A stretch of 64,000 bases of DNA from positions 1 to 64,000 of the forward strand of contig DASXGN010000051.1 of assembly GCA_036489025.1 (NCBI GenBank), read 5' to 3'. Below are positions 27,121-37,193 of this stretch, piece by piece. The stretch's first letter is position 1. Every line of letters begins with the position of its first letter. Both the position numbers and the translations under genes were made by a program. Below the pieces are notes generated by a model that was not told the origin of the DNA, ran no database searches, and saw nothing but the letters and a program-made list of their open reading frames with translations. The DNA is from Dryocola sp036489025. Lineage in GTDB: Bacteria > Pseudomonadota > Gammaproteobacteria > Enterobacterales > Enterobacteriaceae.

Positions 27121-27817
27121 AAAAGTGATGCCGGTTAAGCTGGCACAAGCACTGGTTAATCCTTTATTCCCGGCGCTCGACAGCCAGCTGCGTGCCGGAC
27201 GGCACATTGGGCTGGATGAACTGGACAATCACGCCTTCCTGATGGATTTTCAGGATGAGCTGGAAGAGTTTTACACCCGCTACAACGTCGAGCTGATCCG
27301 CGCGCCGGAAGGTTTCTTCTATTTGCGCCCGCGCTCCACGACGCTGATTCCGCGCTCGGTGCTTTCCGAGCTGGATATGATGGTCGGGAAAATTCTTTGC
27401 TATCTCTACCTCAGCCCGGAACGCCTGGCGAACGAAGGTATCTTCACCCAGCAGGAGCTTTACGACGAGCTGCTGAGCCTGGCAGACGAAAGCAAACTGC
27501 TGAAGCTGGTGAACAACCGCTCTACCGGGTCGGACGTCGACAGACAAAAGCTGCAGGAAAAAATGCGTTCTTCTCTGACGCGCCTGCGCCGTCTCGGCAT
27601 GATCTGGTTTATGGGGCACGACAGCAGCAAATTCCGCATTACTGAATCGGTGTTCCGCTTCGGGGCCGATGTCCGTACCGGCGACGACCCGCGCGAGGCG
27701 CAGCTGCGCATGATCCGCGACGGCGAGGCGATGCCCGTTGAGGCCCGCCTACAGCTCAATGATGAGAGCGATGAACAAACCAATGACCGGGATAACGCGG
27801 AGGATGAACAGGAATGA
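27101..27817 (+). CDS. mukE: Chromosome partition protein MukE
   Basis: MukE (238 aa; E. coli 234) is the KITE-type subunit of the MukBEF condensin. The tandem winged-helix body (VMPVKLAQALVNPLFPALD near residue 8, MVGKILCYLYLSPERL near 91) is well conserved and the C-terminal tail is acidic and variable (ending NAEDEQE). Its start lies within the last 20 bases of mukF in another frame, and its stop overlaps the mukB ATG (ATGA). Confidence 0.97.
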   Translation: MSSINIEKVMPVKLAQALVNPLFPALDSQLRAGRHIGLDELDNHAFLMDFQDELEEFYTRYNVELIRAPEGFFYLRPRSTTLIPRSVLSELDMMVGKILCYLYLSPERLANEGIFTQQELYDELLSLADESKLLKLVNNRSTGSDVDRQKLQEKMRSSLTRLRRLGMIWFMGHDSSKFRITESVFRFGADVRTGDDPREAQLRMIRDGEAMPVEARLQLNDESDEQTNDRDNAEDEQE

Positions 27818-30800
27818 TTGAACGCGGAAAGTTTCGCTCGCTCACGCTGATTAACTGGAACGGTTTCTTCGCGCGTACTTTTGATTTGGATGAGCTGGTC
27901 ACCACGCTTTCAGGCGGTAACGGGGCCGGTAAATCCACCACCATGGCGGCGTTTGTTACCGCTCTGATTCCCGACCTGACGCTGCTGCACTTTCGCAACA
28001 CCACGGAAGCTGGCGCGACGTCCGGTTCACGCGATAAAGGCCTGCACGGCAAGCTTAAAGCCGGGGTGTGTTACTCGACGCTCGACGTCATCAACTCCCG
28101 CAACCAGCGCGTTGTCGTGGGCGTGCGTTTGCAGCAGGTTGCAGGCCGCGATCGCAAGGTAGACATCAAACCTTTCGCCATTCAGGGGCTGCCAACGTCT
28201 ATTCAGCCCACCCAGCTGCTGACCGAAACGCTGAACGAGCGCCAGGCCCGCGTGCTGAGCCTGCAGGAGCTGAAGGATAAGGTTGAGGCCATCGAAGGCG
28301 TTCAGTTTAAGCAGTTCAACTCGATTACCGACTATCACTCGCTGATGTTCGATCTGGGGATTGTTGCCCGCCGCCTGCGCAGCGCCTCGGACCGTAGCAA
28401 ATACTATCGTCTGATTGAAGCCTCGCTTTACGGCGGGATTTCCAGCGCCATCACCCGTTCTCTGCGCGATTACCTGCTGCCGGAAAACGGCGGCGTGCGC
28501 AAAGCCTTCCAGGATATGGAAGCCGCGCTGCGCGAAAACCGCATGACGCTGGAAGCTATTCGCGTCACGCAGTCCGACCGCGATCTGTTTAAGCATCTGA
28601 TTTCCGAAGCCACCAACTACGTGGCCGCGGACTATATGCGTCACGCTAACGAGCGCCGAATCCATCTCGATAAGGCTCTGGAATTCCGCCGCGAGCTGCA
28701 CACCAGCCGTAAACAGCTTGCCGCCGAACAGTTCAAGCACGTCGAAATGGCGCGTGAACTGGCGGAGCACAGCGGGGCGGAAGGCGACCTGGAAACAGAT
28801 TACCAGGCGGCCAGCGATCACCTGAACCTGGTGCAAACCGCGATTCGCCAGCAGGAAAAAATAGAGCGCTATGAGTCCGACCTCGACGAGCTGCAAATGC
28901 GCCTCGAAGAGCAGAGTGAAATCGTCGCCGAAGCCAGCGAACAGCAGGAAGAAAACGAAGCGCGAGCCGAAGCCGCAGAGCTGGAAGTGGATGAACTGAA
29001 AAGCCAGCTCGCCGACTACCAGCAGGCGTTGGACGTGCAGCAAACTCGCGCCATCCAGTATCAGCAGGCCTTACAGGCTCTGGAACGCGCGCGCGCAGTT
29101 TGTCATCTGCCGGATCTCACCGCCGACAGCGCGGACGAGTGGCTGGAAACCTTCCAGGCCAAAGAGCAGGAGGCGACGGAAAAACTGCTGACGCTGGAAC
29201 AGAAAATGAGCGTGGCGCAAACCGCGCACAGCCAGTTTGAACATGCTTACCAGTTAGTCACCGCCATCAGCGGACCGGTGAGCCGCAGCGAAGCCTGGGA
29301 AGCCGCGCGCGAATTACTGCGCGACAGCAATAACCAGCGTCATCTCACCGAGCAGGTTCAGCCGCTGCGCATGCGCCTCAACGAGCTTGAGCAGCGTCTG
29401 CGCGAGCAGCAGGAGGCCGAGCGTTTGCTGGCCGAATTCTGCAAGCGTCAGGGCAAGCAGTTCGATCCGGAAGATCTCGAAGCGCAGCAGGAAGAGCTGG
29501 AAGAACGCATTGCGACGCTGCAACAGAGCGTTGCCGAGGCGAGCGAAGAGCGCGTTTCTCTGCGTCAGGAGCAGGAGCAAATTCAGGCGCGTACTAAACG
29601 CCTGACCCTGCGTGCGCCAATCTGGCTGGCGGCACAAACCAGCCTCAACCAGCTTTGCGAGCAGAGTAACGAAGAGTTCGAAAGCGGCCAGCACGTGACC
29701 GAATACATGCAGCAGCTGCTGGAGCGCGAGCGTGAAACCACCGTTGAGCGCGATGAAGTCGGCGCTCGCAAACGTGCGGTTGACGAAGAAATTGAACGCC
29801 TCAGCCAGCCGGGCGGCGCAGAGGATCCGCGTCTGAACGCCCTTGCCGAACGCTTTGGCGGCGTGCTGTTGTCTGAGATTTATGACGACATCAGCCTCGA
29901 CGACGCGCCTTACTTCTCGGCGCTGTACGGCCCTTCCCGCCATGCGATCGTCGTCCCGGATTTATCGTTGGTTCGCGAGCAGCTCGAAAGCCTCGAAGAC
30001 TGCCCGGAAGATCTGTACCTGATTGAAGGGGACCCGTCCTCATTTGATGACAGCGTCTTTACCGTGGAGGAGATGGACGCGGCGGTGCTGGTTAAAACCG
30101 CAGAACGCCAGTGGCGCTATTCTCGTCTGCCGGAGCTGCCTTTATTCGGCCGTGCGGCACGTGAAAATCGCCTTGAAGGCCTGCATGCCGAACGTGAAAC
30201 GCTGGCCGAACGCTTCGCCACGCTTTCCTTTGACGTGCAGAAATCTCAGCGTTTGCATCAGGCGTTCAGCCGCTTTATCGGCCAGCACCTTGGCGTGGCG
30301 TTTGACGCAGACCCGGAAGAAGAAATTCGCCAGCTCAACGCTCGCCGCGGTGAGATTGAGCGAGCCATCAGCAATCATGAAAATGATAACCAGCAGCAGC
30401 GCCAGCAGTTTGAGCTGGCGAAAGAGGGCGTTGCTCAACTCAACCGCCTGCTGCCGCGCGTTAGCCTGCTGAACGATGAAACGCTGGCAGACCGCTGTGA
30501 CGAAATTCGCGAACGGTTAATGGAGGCTGAAGAAGCGGCCCGCTTTATCCATCAGCACGGCAGTCAGCTGGCAAAACTTGAGGCCGTGGCCTCGGTGCTG
30601 CAAAGCGATCCGGAGCAGTTTGAGCAGCTAAAAGAAGACTATCAGTACGCGCAGCAAATACAGCGCGATGCGCGCCAGCAGGCGTTTGCGCTAACCGAAG
30701 TCGTGCAGCGCAGAACCCACTTTAGCTATTCCGATTCGGCAGCGATGCTCGACGGCAACAGCGATCTGAACGAGAAGCTGCGCCGTCGGCTGGAGCAGGC

Positions 30801-32262
30801 CGAAGGCGAGCGTACGCGCTCCCGCGAAGCGTTACGCTCACACGCCCAGCAGCTCAGCCAGTTCAGCCAGCTTATGGCGTCGCTGAAAAGCTCCTTCGAT
30901 ACCAAGAAAGAGCTGCTTAACGATCTGCATAAAGAGCTGCATGATATTGGCGTTCGCGCTGATATCGGCGCGGAAGAACGCGCCCGTATCCGTCGCGATG
31001 AACTGCACACCGCGCTGAGCAACAACCGTTCCCGCCGCAACCAGCTTGAGAAGGCGCTGACCTATTGCGAAGCGGAGATGAACAACCTGACCCGCAAGCT
31101 GAAACAGCTGGAGCGCAGCTACTTAGAAATGCGCGAACAGGTAGTCACGGCGAAAGCGGGCTGGTGTGCAGTGATGCGTATGGTGAAGGAAAACGGCGTT
31201 GAGCGTCGCCTGCACCGCCGCGAGCTGGCCTACCAGTCCGGTGACGAGCTCCGTTCTATGTCGGATAAGGCGCTCGGTGCGCTACGTCTGGCGGTAGCGG
31301 ATAACGAGCACCTGCGTGACGTGCTGCGCCTGTCTGAGGACCCAAAACGTCCGGAGCGTAAGATTCAGTTCTTCGTGGCGGTTTATCAGCATCTGCGTGA
31401 ACGTATCCGCCAGGATATTATCCGTACCGACGACCCGGTTGAAGCCATCGAACAGATGGAAATTGAGCTGGGCCGCCTGACGGAAGAGCTGACCTCCCGC
31501 GAGCAGAAGCTGGCTATCAGCTCCCGTAGCGTGGCGAACATCATTCGCAAAACGATCCAGCGCGAACAGAACCGTATCCGCATGCTGAACCAGGGCCTGC
31601 AAAGCGTTTCCTTTGGCCAGGTCAACAGCGTGCGGCTGAACGTCAACGTGCGTGAAACGCACTCCACCCTGCTGAACGTGCTTTCCGAACAGCACGAACA
31701 GCATCAGGATCTGTTCAACAGCAACCGCCTGAGCTTCTCTGAAGCGCTGGCGAAGCTGTATCAGCGCCTGAATCCGCAAATCGATATGGGTCAGCGCACG
31801 CCGCAGACCATCGGTGAAGAGCTGCTGGACTACCGCAACTATCTTGAGATGGAAGTGGAAGTTAACCGCGGCACGGACGGCTGGCTGCGTGCGGAGAGCG
31901 GGGCGCTGTCAACGGGTGAAGCGATCGGCACCGGGATGTCTATTCTGGTGATGGTTGTGCAAAGCTGGGAAGAAGAGTCTCGCCGCCTGCGCGGTAAAGA
32001 TATCTCGCCGTGCCGCCTGCTGTTCCTCGATGAGGCTGCCCGCCTGGATGCCAAGTCAATCGCTACGCTGTTTGAACTGTGCGAACGACTTGAAATGCAG
32101 CTGATTATTGCCGCCCCAGAGAACATCAGCCCGGAAAAAGGCACGACCTATAAGCTGGTCCGTAAGGTGTTCAATAATCACGAGCACGTTCACGTCGTGG
32201 GCCTGCGAGGTTTTGCGGCCCCGCTGCCGGAGGCTTTGTCGGGTACGGCCGAAGCGTCCTGA
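27814..32262 (+). CDS. mukB: Chromosome partition protein MukB (SMC-like ATPase)
   Basis: MukB (1482 aa; E. coli 1486) is the SMC-like motor of the enterobacterial condensin. Walker A GGNGAGKSTTM is near residue 34; two long coiled-coil arms rich in Glu, Gln and Arg flank a globular hinge at about 670-780; the C-terminal head has signature LSTGEAIGTGMS (near 1366) and Walker B LLFLDEAARLD (near 1403). The four-residue difference from E. coli is within normal spacing. It ends the operon and is followed by a terminator. Confidence 0.98.
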   Translation: MIERGKFRSLTLINWNGFFARTFDLDELVTTLSGGNGAGKSTTMAAFVTALIPDLTLLHFRNTTEAGATSGSRDKGLHGKLKAGVCYSTLDVINSRNQRVVVGVRLQQVAGRDRKVDIKPFAIQGLPTSIQPTQLLTETLNERQARVLSLQELKDKVEAIEGVQFKQFNSITDYHSLMFDLGIVARRLRSASDRSKYYRLIEASLYGGISSAITRSLRDYLLPENGGVRKAFQDMEAALRENRMTLEAIRVTQSDRDLFKHLISEATNYVAADYMRHANERRIHLDKALEFRRELHTSRKQLAAEQFKHVEMARELAEHSGAEGDLETDYQAASDHLNLVQTAIRQQEKIERYESDLDELQMRLEEQSEIVAEASEQQEENEARAEAAELEVDELKSQLADYQQALDVQQTRAIQYQQALQALERARAVCHLPDLTADSADEWLETFQAKEQEATEKLLTLEQKMSVAQTAHSQFEHAYQLVTAISGPVSRSEAWEAARELLRDSNNQRHLTEQVQPLRMRLNELEQRLREQQEAERLLAEFCKRQGKQFDPEDLEAQQEELEERIATLQQSVAEASEERVSLRQEQEQIQARTKRLTLRAPIWLAAQTSLNQLCEQSNEEFESGQHVTEYMQQLLERERETTVERDEVGARKRAVDEEIERLSQPGGAEDPRLNALAERFGGVLLSEIYDDISLDDAPYFSALYGPSRHAIVVPDLSLVREQLESLEDCPEDLYLIEGDPSSFDDSVFTVEEMDAAVLVKTAERQWRYSRLPELPLFGRAARENRLEGLHAERETLAERFATLSFDVQKSQRLHQAFSRFIGQHLGVAFDADPEEEIRQLNARRGEIERAISNHENDNQQQRQQFELAKEGVAQLNRLLPRVSLLNDETLADRCDEIRERLMEAEEAARFIHQHGSQLAKLEAVASVLQSDPEQFEQLKEDYQYAQQIQRDARQQAFALTEVVQRRTHFSYSDSAAMLDGNSDLNEKLRRRLEQAEGERTRSREALRSHAQQLSQFSQLMASLKSSFDTKKELLNDLHKELHDIGVRADIGAEERARIRRDELHTALSNNRSRRNQLEKALTYCEAEMNNLTRKLKQLERSYLEMREQVVTAKAGWCAVMRMVKENGVERRLHRRELAYQSGDELRSMSDKALGALRLAVADNEHLRDVLRLSEDPKRPERKIQFFVAVYQHLRERIRQDIIRTDDPVEAIEQMEIELGRLTEELTSREQKLAISSRSVANIIRKTIQREQNRIRMLNQGLQSVSFGQVNSVRLNVNVRETHSTLLNVLSEQHEQHQDLFNSNRLSFSEALAKLYQRLNPQIDMGQRTPQTIGEELLDYRNYLEMEVEVNRGTDGWLRAESGALSTGEAIGTGMSILVMVVQSWEEESRRLRGKDISPCRLLFLDEAARLDAKSIATLFELCERLEMQLIIAAPENISPEKGTTYKLVRKVFNNHEHVHVVGLRGFAAPLPEALSGTAEAS

Positions 32263-32287
32263 TTTTTCAGAGGAACGACGAAAACAC

Positions 32288-32311
32288 AAGCGGACTAAGG
32301 TCCGCTTTTTT
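32288..32311 (+). terminator. Terminator after mukB
   Basis: An 8-bp stem, AAGCGGAC/GTCCGCTT with a TAAG loop, runs into a T-tract 26 bases after the mukB stop. Confidence 0.9.
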
Positions 32312-32440
32312 CATGCTGGAACATCTTAATCTTTAATTTTCTTTACATTTATACGGGCAATTGATTTTTACTGTTTATATACTGAGTAAAGAGCCGAGCG
32401 AAACGCCGGTGATGGCAAACAGTAAAACAGGGGGCAAGGG

Positions 32441-34330
32441 ATGTTGCTTACGAAAATGCATAGTTTTAGGGTGTCGGCGGTTGTTTATTGCCTGGCGCTC
32501 AGTATGGCTCCGCTGTTTACGGTGCAGGCGCAGGATCAAGAACCTGCCGTGGTGCCTTCCGATAGCTCTGCCGTGACGGCCGAGCAGCCAACGGCGCTTG
32601 AACAACCTTTAGCGCAATCCTCAGCGACGGCAATCATGGCCGGCACTATGCCGCTTGGCTCGGCAACTATGTCCGCCGCGCAAAGTCGCTCGCAGCTGCT
32701 GGCTCAGTTGCCCAGCGGTTATGCGCCCGTCTACCTTAACGCTCTGTCCGCATTTTATGCCGCCCGCGACATGAAACCGATGTGGGAGAACCGCGATGCG
32801 GTGCAGGCTTTTCAGCAGCAGCTGGCCGAGCTGGCCATTGCCGGCATCCAGCCTCAGTTTACCACCTGGGTAGAGCTGCTAACCGATCCTTCAGTTAACG
32901 GCATGGCGCGTGACGTTGTGCTTTCCGATGCCATGATGGGCTATTTGCAGTTTGTGGCCGGTATTCCCACCGAAGGCAACCGCTGGCTTTACAGTGCGAC
33001 GCCTTACAAAATGCAGACCGCGCCTTTGTCGGTCATCAACCAGTGGCAGGTGGCCGTCGATCAAGGCACGCTGCTGAGCTTTGTTGCCACTCTTGCCCCG
33101 CAGCATCCGCAATACGCGCGCATGCACCAGTCGCTGGTCCATTTGCTGGCGGATACCCGCCCGTGGCCGCAGCTGGCGGGCAAAGAGACGCTTCGTCCGG
33201 GGCAGTGGAGCAACGATGTGCCGGCGCTGCGCGAAATCCTTGCCAGAAGCGGCATGCTGCAGGTTGAACCGCCGATCCCCTTACCCGGAGACGATCGCGG
33301 TGCGACACAAACCGCCGCCGCGGTAAGCCCTCCGGCAATCTCTGTAGAGGGTGAAGGAAAGGCGCAGGCTGTGCCGGTCAGCTCCACTGGAGCAAAGAAA
33401 AAGTCGACGCCTGCCGTACGTAGCGCTTACAGCCGTGAGCTGGTTGAAGGTGTCAAACGCTTCCAGAAATGGCAGGGGCTGGGTTCCGACGGGGCCATTG
33501 GCCAGCTGACGCGCGACTGGCTGAACGTCACGCCGCAGCAGCGCGCCTCGCTGGTAGCACTTAATATTCAGCGCCTGCGCCTGCTACCGAACAAGCTCGA
33601 TACCGGCATCATGGTGAATATTCCTAACTATTCGCTGGTCTACTATCTCAACGGCAGCGAGGTACTGGCCTCTCGGGTCATTGTCGGGCGCCCCGACCGT
33701 AAAACGCCGATGATGAGCAGCGCTTTGAATAACGTGGTGGTGAATCCGCCGTGGAACGTGCCGAATACGCTGGCGCGCAATGACATTCTGCCAAAAGTTC
33801 GCCAGGACCCAGGGTATCTGGATCGTCATGGTTACAGCGTGCTGCGCGGCTGGAGCAATAATGCCGAAGCCATCGATCCGTATCGCGTTGACTGGCAGAC
33901 CATCACGCCCAACAATTTACCCTTCCGCTTCCAGCAGAAACCGGGCACGCAGAACTCATTAGGCCGTTACAAATTTAATATGCCGAGTTCCGACGCCATT
34001 TATCTGCACGATACGCCGAATCACAATCTGTTCCAGAAAGATGCCCGGGCGTTAAGCTCCGGCTGCGTTCGCGTTAATAAAGCTTCTGAGCTGGCCAATA
34101 TGCTGCTGCAGGATGCGGGCTGGAACGACACGCGTATTTCCAGCCAGCTCAAAGAGGGCAGCACCCGATATGTGAACATTCGCCAGCGAATCCCGGTGAA
34201 CCTCTATTATCTGACCGCTTTCGTCGGGGAAGACGGGCGTACTCAGTATCGTACAGATATTTACAATTATGATCTCACCGCGCGATCTGGCGCACAAATC
34301 CTCACAAAAGCCGGGTTATTGATTCGGTAA
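32441..34330 (+). CDS. ldtD: L,D-transpeptidase LdtD (YcbB)
   Basis: LdtD (629 aa; E. coli 615) makes 3-3 (mDap-mDap) cross-links in peptidoglycan in the periplasm and can confer beta-lactam tolerance. A signal peptide (about residues 1-30, ending VQA) is followed by a scaffold domain, a peptidoglycan-binding helical domain (VKRFQKWQGLGSDGAIG, near 339) and a YkuD domain with HDTPNHNLF and catalytic Cys542 in SSGCVRVNKAS. The extra length lies in low-complexity Ala/Ser/Gln stretches after the signal peptide and in the linker near 290-325. It precedes mepK, whose product cleaves the same bond type. Confidence 0.95.
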   Translation: MLLTKMHSFRVSAVVYCLALSMAPLFTVQAQDQEPAVVPSDSSAVTAEQPTALEQPLAQSSATAIMAGTMPLGSATMSAAQSRSQLLAQLPSGYAPVYLNALSAFYAARDMKPMWENRDAVQAFQQQLAELAIAGIQPQFTTWVELLTDPSVNGMARDVVLSDAMMGYLQFVAGIPTEGNRWLYSATPYKMQTAPLSVINQWQVAVDQGTLLSFVATLAPQHPQYARMHQSLVHLLADTRPWPQLAGKETLRPGQWSNDVPALREILARSGMLQVEPPIPLPGDDRGATQTAAAVSPPAISVEGEGKAQAVPVSSTGAKKKSTPAVRSAYSRELVEGVKRFQKWQGLGSDGAIGQLTRDWLNVTPQQRASLVALNIQRLRLLPNKLDTGIMVNIPNYSLVYYLNGSEVLASRVIVGRPDRKTPMMSSALNNVVVNPPWNVPNTLARNDILPKVRQDPGYLDRHGYSVLRGWSNNAEAIDPYRVDWQTITPNNLPFRFQQKPGTQNSLGRYKFNMPSSDAIYLHDTPNHNLFQKDARALSSGCVRVNKASELANMLLQDAGWNDTRISSQLKEGSTRYVNIRQRIPVNLYYLTAFVGEDGRTQYRTDIYNYDLTARSGAQILTKAGLLIR

Positions 34331-34379
34331 ATGCAGTAATACTAATGAATTAGTGGTCGTAATAGGTGTAATACTCAGT

Positions 34380-34404
34380 CGGGCCCCTTGCAGGGCCCGG
34401 TTTA
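34380..34404 (+). terminator. Hairpin between ldtD and mepK
   Basis: A 7-bp GC stem, CGGGCCC/GGGCCCG with a CTTGCA loop, is followed by GTTTAT. The short T-tract makes it a likely but not certain terminator. Confidence 0.65.
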
Positions 34405-34513
34405 TCTGGGTTTTGCAGCGCCTTGACTCAGCCTTCTTAGGCGGTTAAGGTTCGGGCAGTGCGCCAGAAGTGCATATTATTCGATCATTTTTTTACCCGT
34501 AGACCTGGACATC

Positions 34514-35062
34514 ATGAATAATTTTGACGCTAATCGCCGCAAGCTACTGGCGTTGGGCAGCGTGGCTTTGGGTGCCGCATTGTTACCAACGCAGGCGTTT
34601 GCCACCCTCTCGACACCGCGCCCGCGCATTTTAACGCTTAACAATCTCCACACCGGTGAGACGTTAAAAGCCGAGTTCTTCGATGGCAGAGGCTATATTC
34701 AGGATGAATTAGCAAGACTTAACCATTTCTTCCGCGATTATCGCGCGAATAAAATTAAGTCCATCGATCCTAAGTTGTTCGATCAGCTTTACCGTTTGCA
34801 GGGACTGTTAGGCACCAATAAGCCGGTGCAGCTCATCTCAGGCTATCGTTCTTTAGATACCAACAATGAGCTGCGGGCCCACAGCCGTGGCGTAGCTAAA
34901 AAAAGCTATCACACGAAAGGGCAGGCGATGGACTTCCATATTGAAGGGATTTCGTTGGGCAATGTTCGCAAAGCTGCATTATCTATGCGCGCAGGTGGTG
35001 TAGGATATTACCCGCGTAGTAACTTTGTGCATATTGATACCGGGCCTTTAAGGAACTGGTAA
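34514..35062 (+). CDS. mepK: Murein endopeptidase MepK (YcbK), Tat-exported
   Basis: A 182-residue peptidase M15 family protein, the E. coli YcbK length. MepK cleaves mDap-mDap cross-links, the product of L,D-transpeptidases, and so counterbalances LdtD next door. The N-terminus has a twin-arginine signal (NRRKLLALG, residues 7-15). The zinc site is visible in SYHTKGQAMDFH (His and Asp, about residues 136-147) and NFVHIDTG near the C-terminus. Confidence 0.93.
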   Translation: MNNFDANRRKLLALGSVALGAALLPTQAFATLSTPRPRILTLNNLHTGETLKAEFFDGRGYIQDELARLNHFFRDYRANKIKSIDPKLFDQLYRLQGLLGTNKPVQLISGYRSLDTNNELRAHSRGVAKKSYHTKGQAMDFHIEGISLGNVRKAALSMRAGGVGYYPRSNFVHIDTGPLRNW

Positions 35063-35102
35063 AACAACGGAATCCGGCGATGGTGGCCGGTAATGGAGCA
35101 GC

Positions 35103-35750
35103 ATGAATTATCACATTATTCCGGTCACGGCCTTCGCCCAGAACTGTTCATTGATTTGGTGCGCGGAAACCCGGCAGGCGGCCGTGGTCGATCCCGGCGG
35201 TGACGCCCAGAAAATCATTGCGGAAGTGGCGGCTAAGGACGTCACCGTGACCCAAATCCTGCTCACGCATGGTCATCTGGATCATGTCGGTGCCGCTGCG
35301 GAACTGGCAGCGCATTACGGCGTGCCCATTATCGGGCCGCAAAAAGCAGATGACTTTTGGCTACAGGGACTGCCTGCCCAAAGTAAAATGTTTGGTCTTG
35401 ATGAGTGCCTGCCTTTGACGCCGGATCGCTGGCTGGAAGAGGGGGAGCGCGTTACGGTAGGCAATATTAGCCTGCAGGTTCTGCACTGCCCGGGGCATAC
35501 GCCGGGGCACGTCGTGTTCTTTGACGACAAAGCCAGACTGCTGGTATCCGGAGATGTGATTTTCAAAGGCGGCGTTGGGCGCAGCGATTTCCCGCAGGGC
35601 GATCACGGCGCGCTGATTGATTCAATTAAGCGCAAGCTGCTGCCGCTGGGTGACGATGTGACCTTTATTCCTGGCCATGGCCCGCTTTCCACGCTGGGCT
35701 ACGAGCGGTTGTACAATCCTTTCCTGCAGGACGAGCTTCCCGTCTGGTAA
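35103..35750 (+). CDS. gloC: Hydroxyacylglutathione hydrolase GloC (YcbL)
   Basis: GloC (215 aa, the E. coli length) is a type II glyoxalase of the metallo-beta-lactamase superfamily that hydrolyses S-lactoylglutathione. The metal motif THGHLDH is at about residues 58-64, with HCPGHTPGH near 130 and the later GDVIF and PGHGP ligands present. It lies 40 bases after mepK and ends at a palindromic terminator shared with aspC. Confidence 0.95.
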   Translation: MNYHIIPVTAFAQNCSLIWCAETRQAAVVDPGGDAQKIIAEVAAKDVTVTQILLTHGHLDHVGAAAELAAHYGVPIIGPQKADDFWLQGLPAQSKMFGLDECLPLTPDRWLEEGERVTVGNISLQVLHCPGHTPGHVVFFDDKARLLVSGDVIFKGGVGRSDFPQGDHGALIDSIKRKLLPLGDDVTFIPGHGPLSTLGYERLYNPFLQDELPVW

Positions 35751-35770
35751 ATCACTTCCGTTTGATAAAG

Positions 35771-35798
35771 AAAAAGAGCCGCTTAAGCGGCTCTTTTT
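35771..35798. terminator. Bidirectional terminator between gloC and aspC
   Basis: A perfect 28-base palindrome (half-site AAAAAGAGCCGCTT) lies between the convergent gloC and aspC stops; either strand gives a GC stem with a T-run. Confidence 0.92.
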
Positions 35799-35814
35799 AC
35801 ATCCGGACTCACGC

Positions 35815-37005
35815 TTACAGCACGGCGACAATCGCTTCGCACAGCGGCGCCATGTTGTCAGGAGTCATCCCGGCTACGTTGACGCGGCCAGAGGCCACAG
35901 CGTAAACGCCGAACTCTTCGCGCAGGCGCAGAACCTGCTCTTTGGTCAGGCCGCTGAAAGAGAACATGCCGTTCTGATTGATGATGAAGCTAAAGTCGCG
36001 GTTCGCGCCTTTCTCCTGCAGGGTATTCACAAACAGCTGACGCATCCGATGAATACGCTGGCGCATATCCGTTAGCTCCTGCTCCCAGATGGTACGCAGC
36101 GCTTCGTTGCTCAGAATGGTGGCGACAACGGATGCGCCGTGTGCAGGCGGGTTGGAATAGTTGGCGCGAATAACAGATTTCATCTGGCTGAACGCGCGGT
36201 CAACGGTGTCAGCATCCGCAGCAACCAGAGTACAGGCACCTACACGCTCGTTATATAAACCAAAATTCTTGGAATAGGAGCTGGCAACAATCAGCTCTTT
36301 GTGGCTGGCGGCAAAGACGCGCAGGCCTTCAGCATCTTCTTCCAGGCCACGGGCAAAGCCCTGATAGGCGAAGTCGAACAGCGGCAGCCAGCCTTTTTCC
36401 TGCGACATTTTCGCAAGAGCTTGCCACTGCTCTAAAGTTGGATCGATTCCGGTTGGGTTATGGCAGCAGCCGTGGAACAGCACTACATCGCCCGCTTGCG
36501 CTGCCTGCAGGCTATTCATCAGCCCTTCGAAATCCAGCGCGTGTTTTTCTGCGTCGTAATAAGCGTATTCGCATACTTCCAGACCCGCGGAGTTAAACAC
36601 GCTTTTATGGTTTGGCCAGCTTGGGTTGCTTACCCATACACGTTTTGCAGAAGTGTTCTTTGCCAGGAAATCAGCTGCTACACGAAGTGCGCCGGTACCA
36701 CCTGGGGTTTGCGCGGTACGCGCGCGTTTGGCTTCGCTGATTGCATTACCTTTGCCAAACAGCAATTCCTGGGTGCAGTGACCAAATTCAGGAATACCGT
36801 CTATGCCCAGATAGTTTTTGGTATTTTCATTTTCCAGCAGCCAGGCTTCAGCTTTTTTAACGCTGGTCAGCACGGGCGTTTTACCGGTTTCATCCTTGTA
36901 AACGCCAATACCGAGGTTAATTTTAGTTGGGCGGTCATCGGCACGAAACAGATCGGCCAGGCCAAGAATTGGATCGGCAGGGGCAGCGGTAATGTTCTCA
37001 AACAT
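35815..37005 (-). CDS. aspC: Aspartate aminotransferase
   Basis: AspC (396 aa, the E. coli length) interconverts aspartate and oxaloacetate with PLP. The PLP lysine is in SSYSKNFGLYNERVG (about residue 246), with the substrate-contact arginine near the C-terminus in ASGRVNVAGM. The frame is open to 37107, but the ATG at 37005 gives the family start MFENITAAPADPILGL. Confidence 0.98.
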   Translation of the reverse strand: MFENITAAPADPILGLADLFRADDRPTKINLGIGVYKDETGKTPVLTSVKKAEAWLLENENTKNYLGIDGIPEFGHCTQELLFGKGNAISEAKRARTAQTPGGTGALRVAADFLAKNTSAKRVWVSNPSWPNHKSVFNSAGLEVCEYAYYDAEKHALDFEGLMNSLQAAQAGDVVLFHGCCHNPTGIDPTLEQWQALAKMSQEKGWLPLFDFAYQGFARGLEEDAEGLRVFAASHKELIVASSYSKNFGLYNERVGACTLVAADADTVDRAFSQMKSVIRANYSNPPAHGASVVATILSNEALRTIWEQELTDMRQRIHRMRQLFVNTLQEKGANRDFSFIINQNGMFSFSGLTKEQVLRLREEFGVYAVASGRVNVAGMTPDNMAPLCEAIVAVL

Positions 37006-37134
37006 GACGAGGTTCCATTGTGATATCGAAGGGACAAACGTACTCAGGTTAACCGCTGTTTTCACAAATGCCAACCGTTTGCGACAAAAAGAAACAACCG
37101 GCTTCACAACCTGAGTTTTTTCATTTTTCAGGCA

Positions 37135-37158
37135 TAAAAAAACAGGGCCGAAGCCCTG
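37135..37158 (-). terminator. Terminator after ompF
   Basis: On the minus strand a CAGGGC-TTCG-GCCCTG hairpin (37143-37158) is followed by a run of seven T. The UUCG tetraloop and T-run make it a strong intrinsic terminator for the abundant porin message. Confidence 0.92.
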
Positions 37159-37193
37159 CTTTTCTCTATTCAGACAACTAAGTTGTCGAATAA

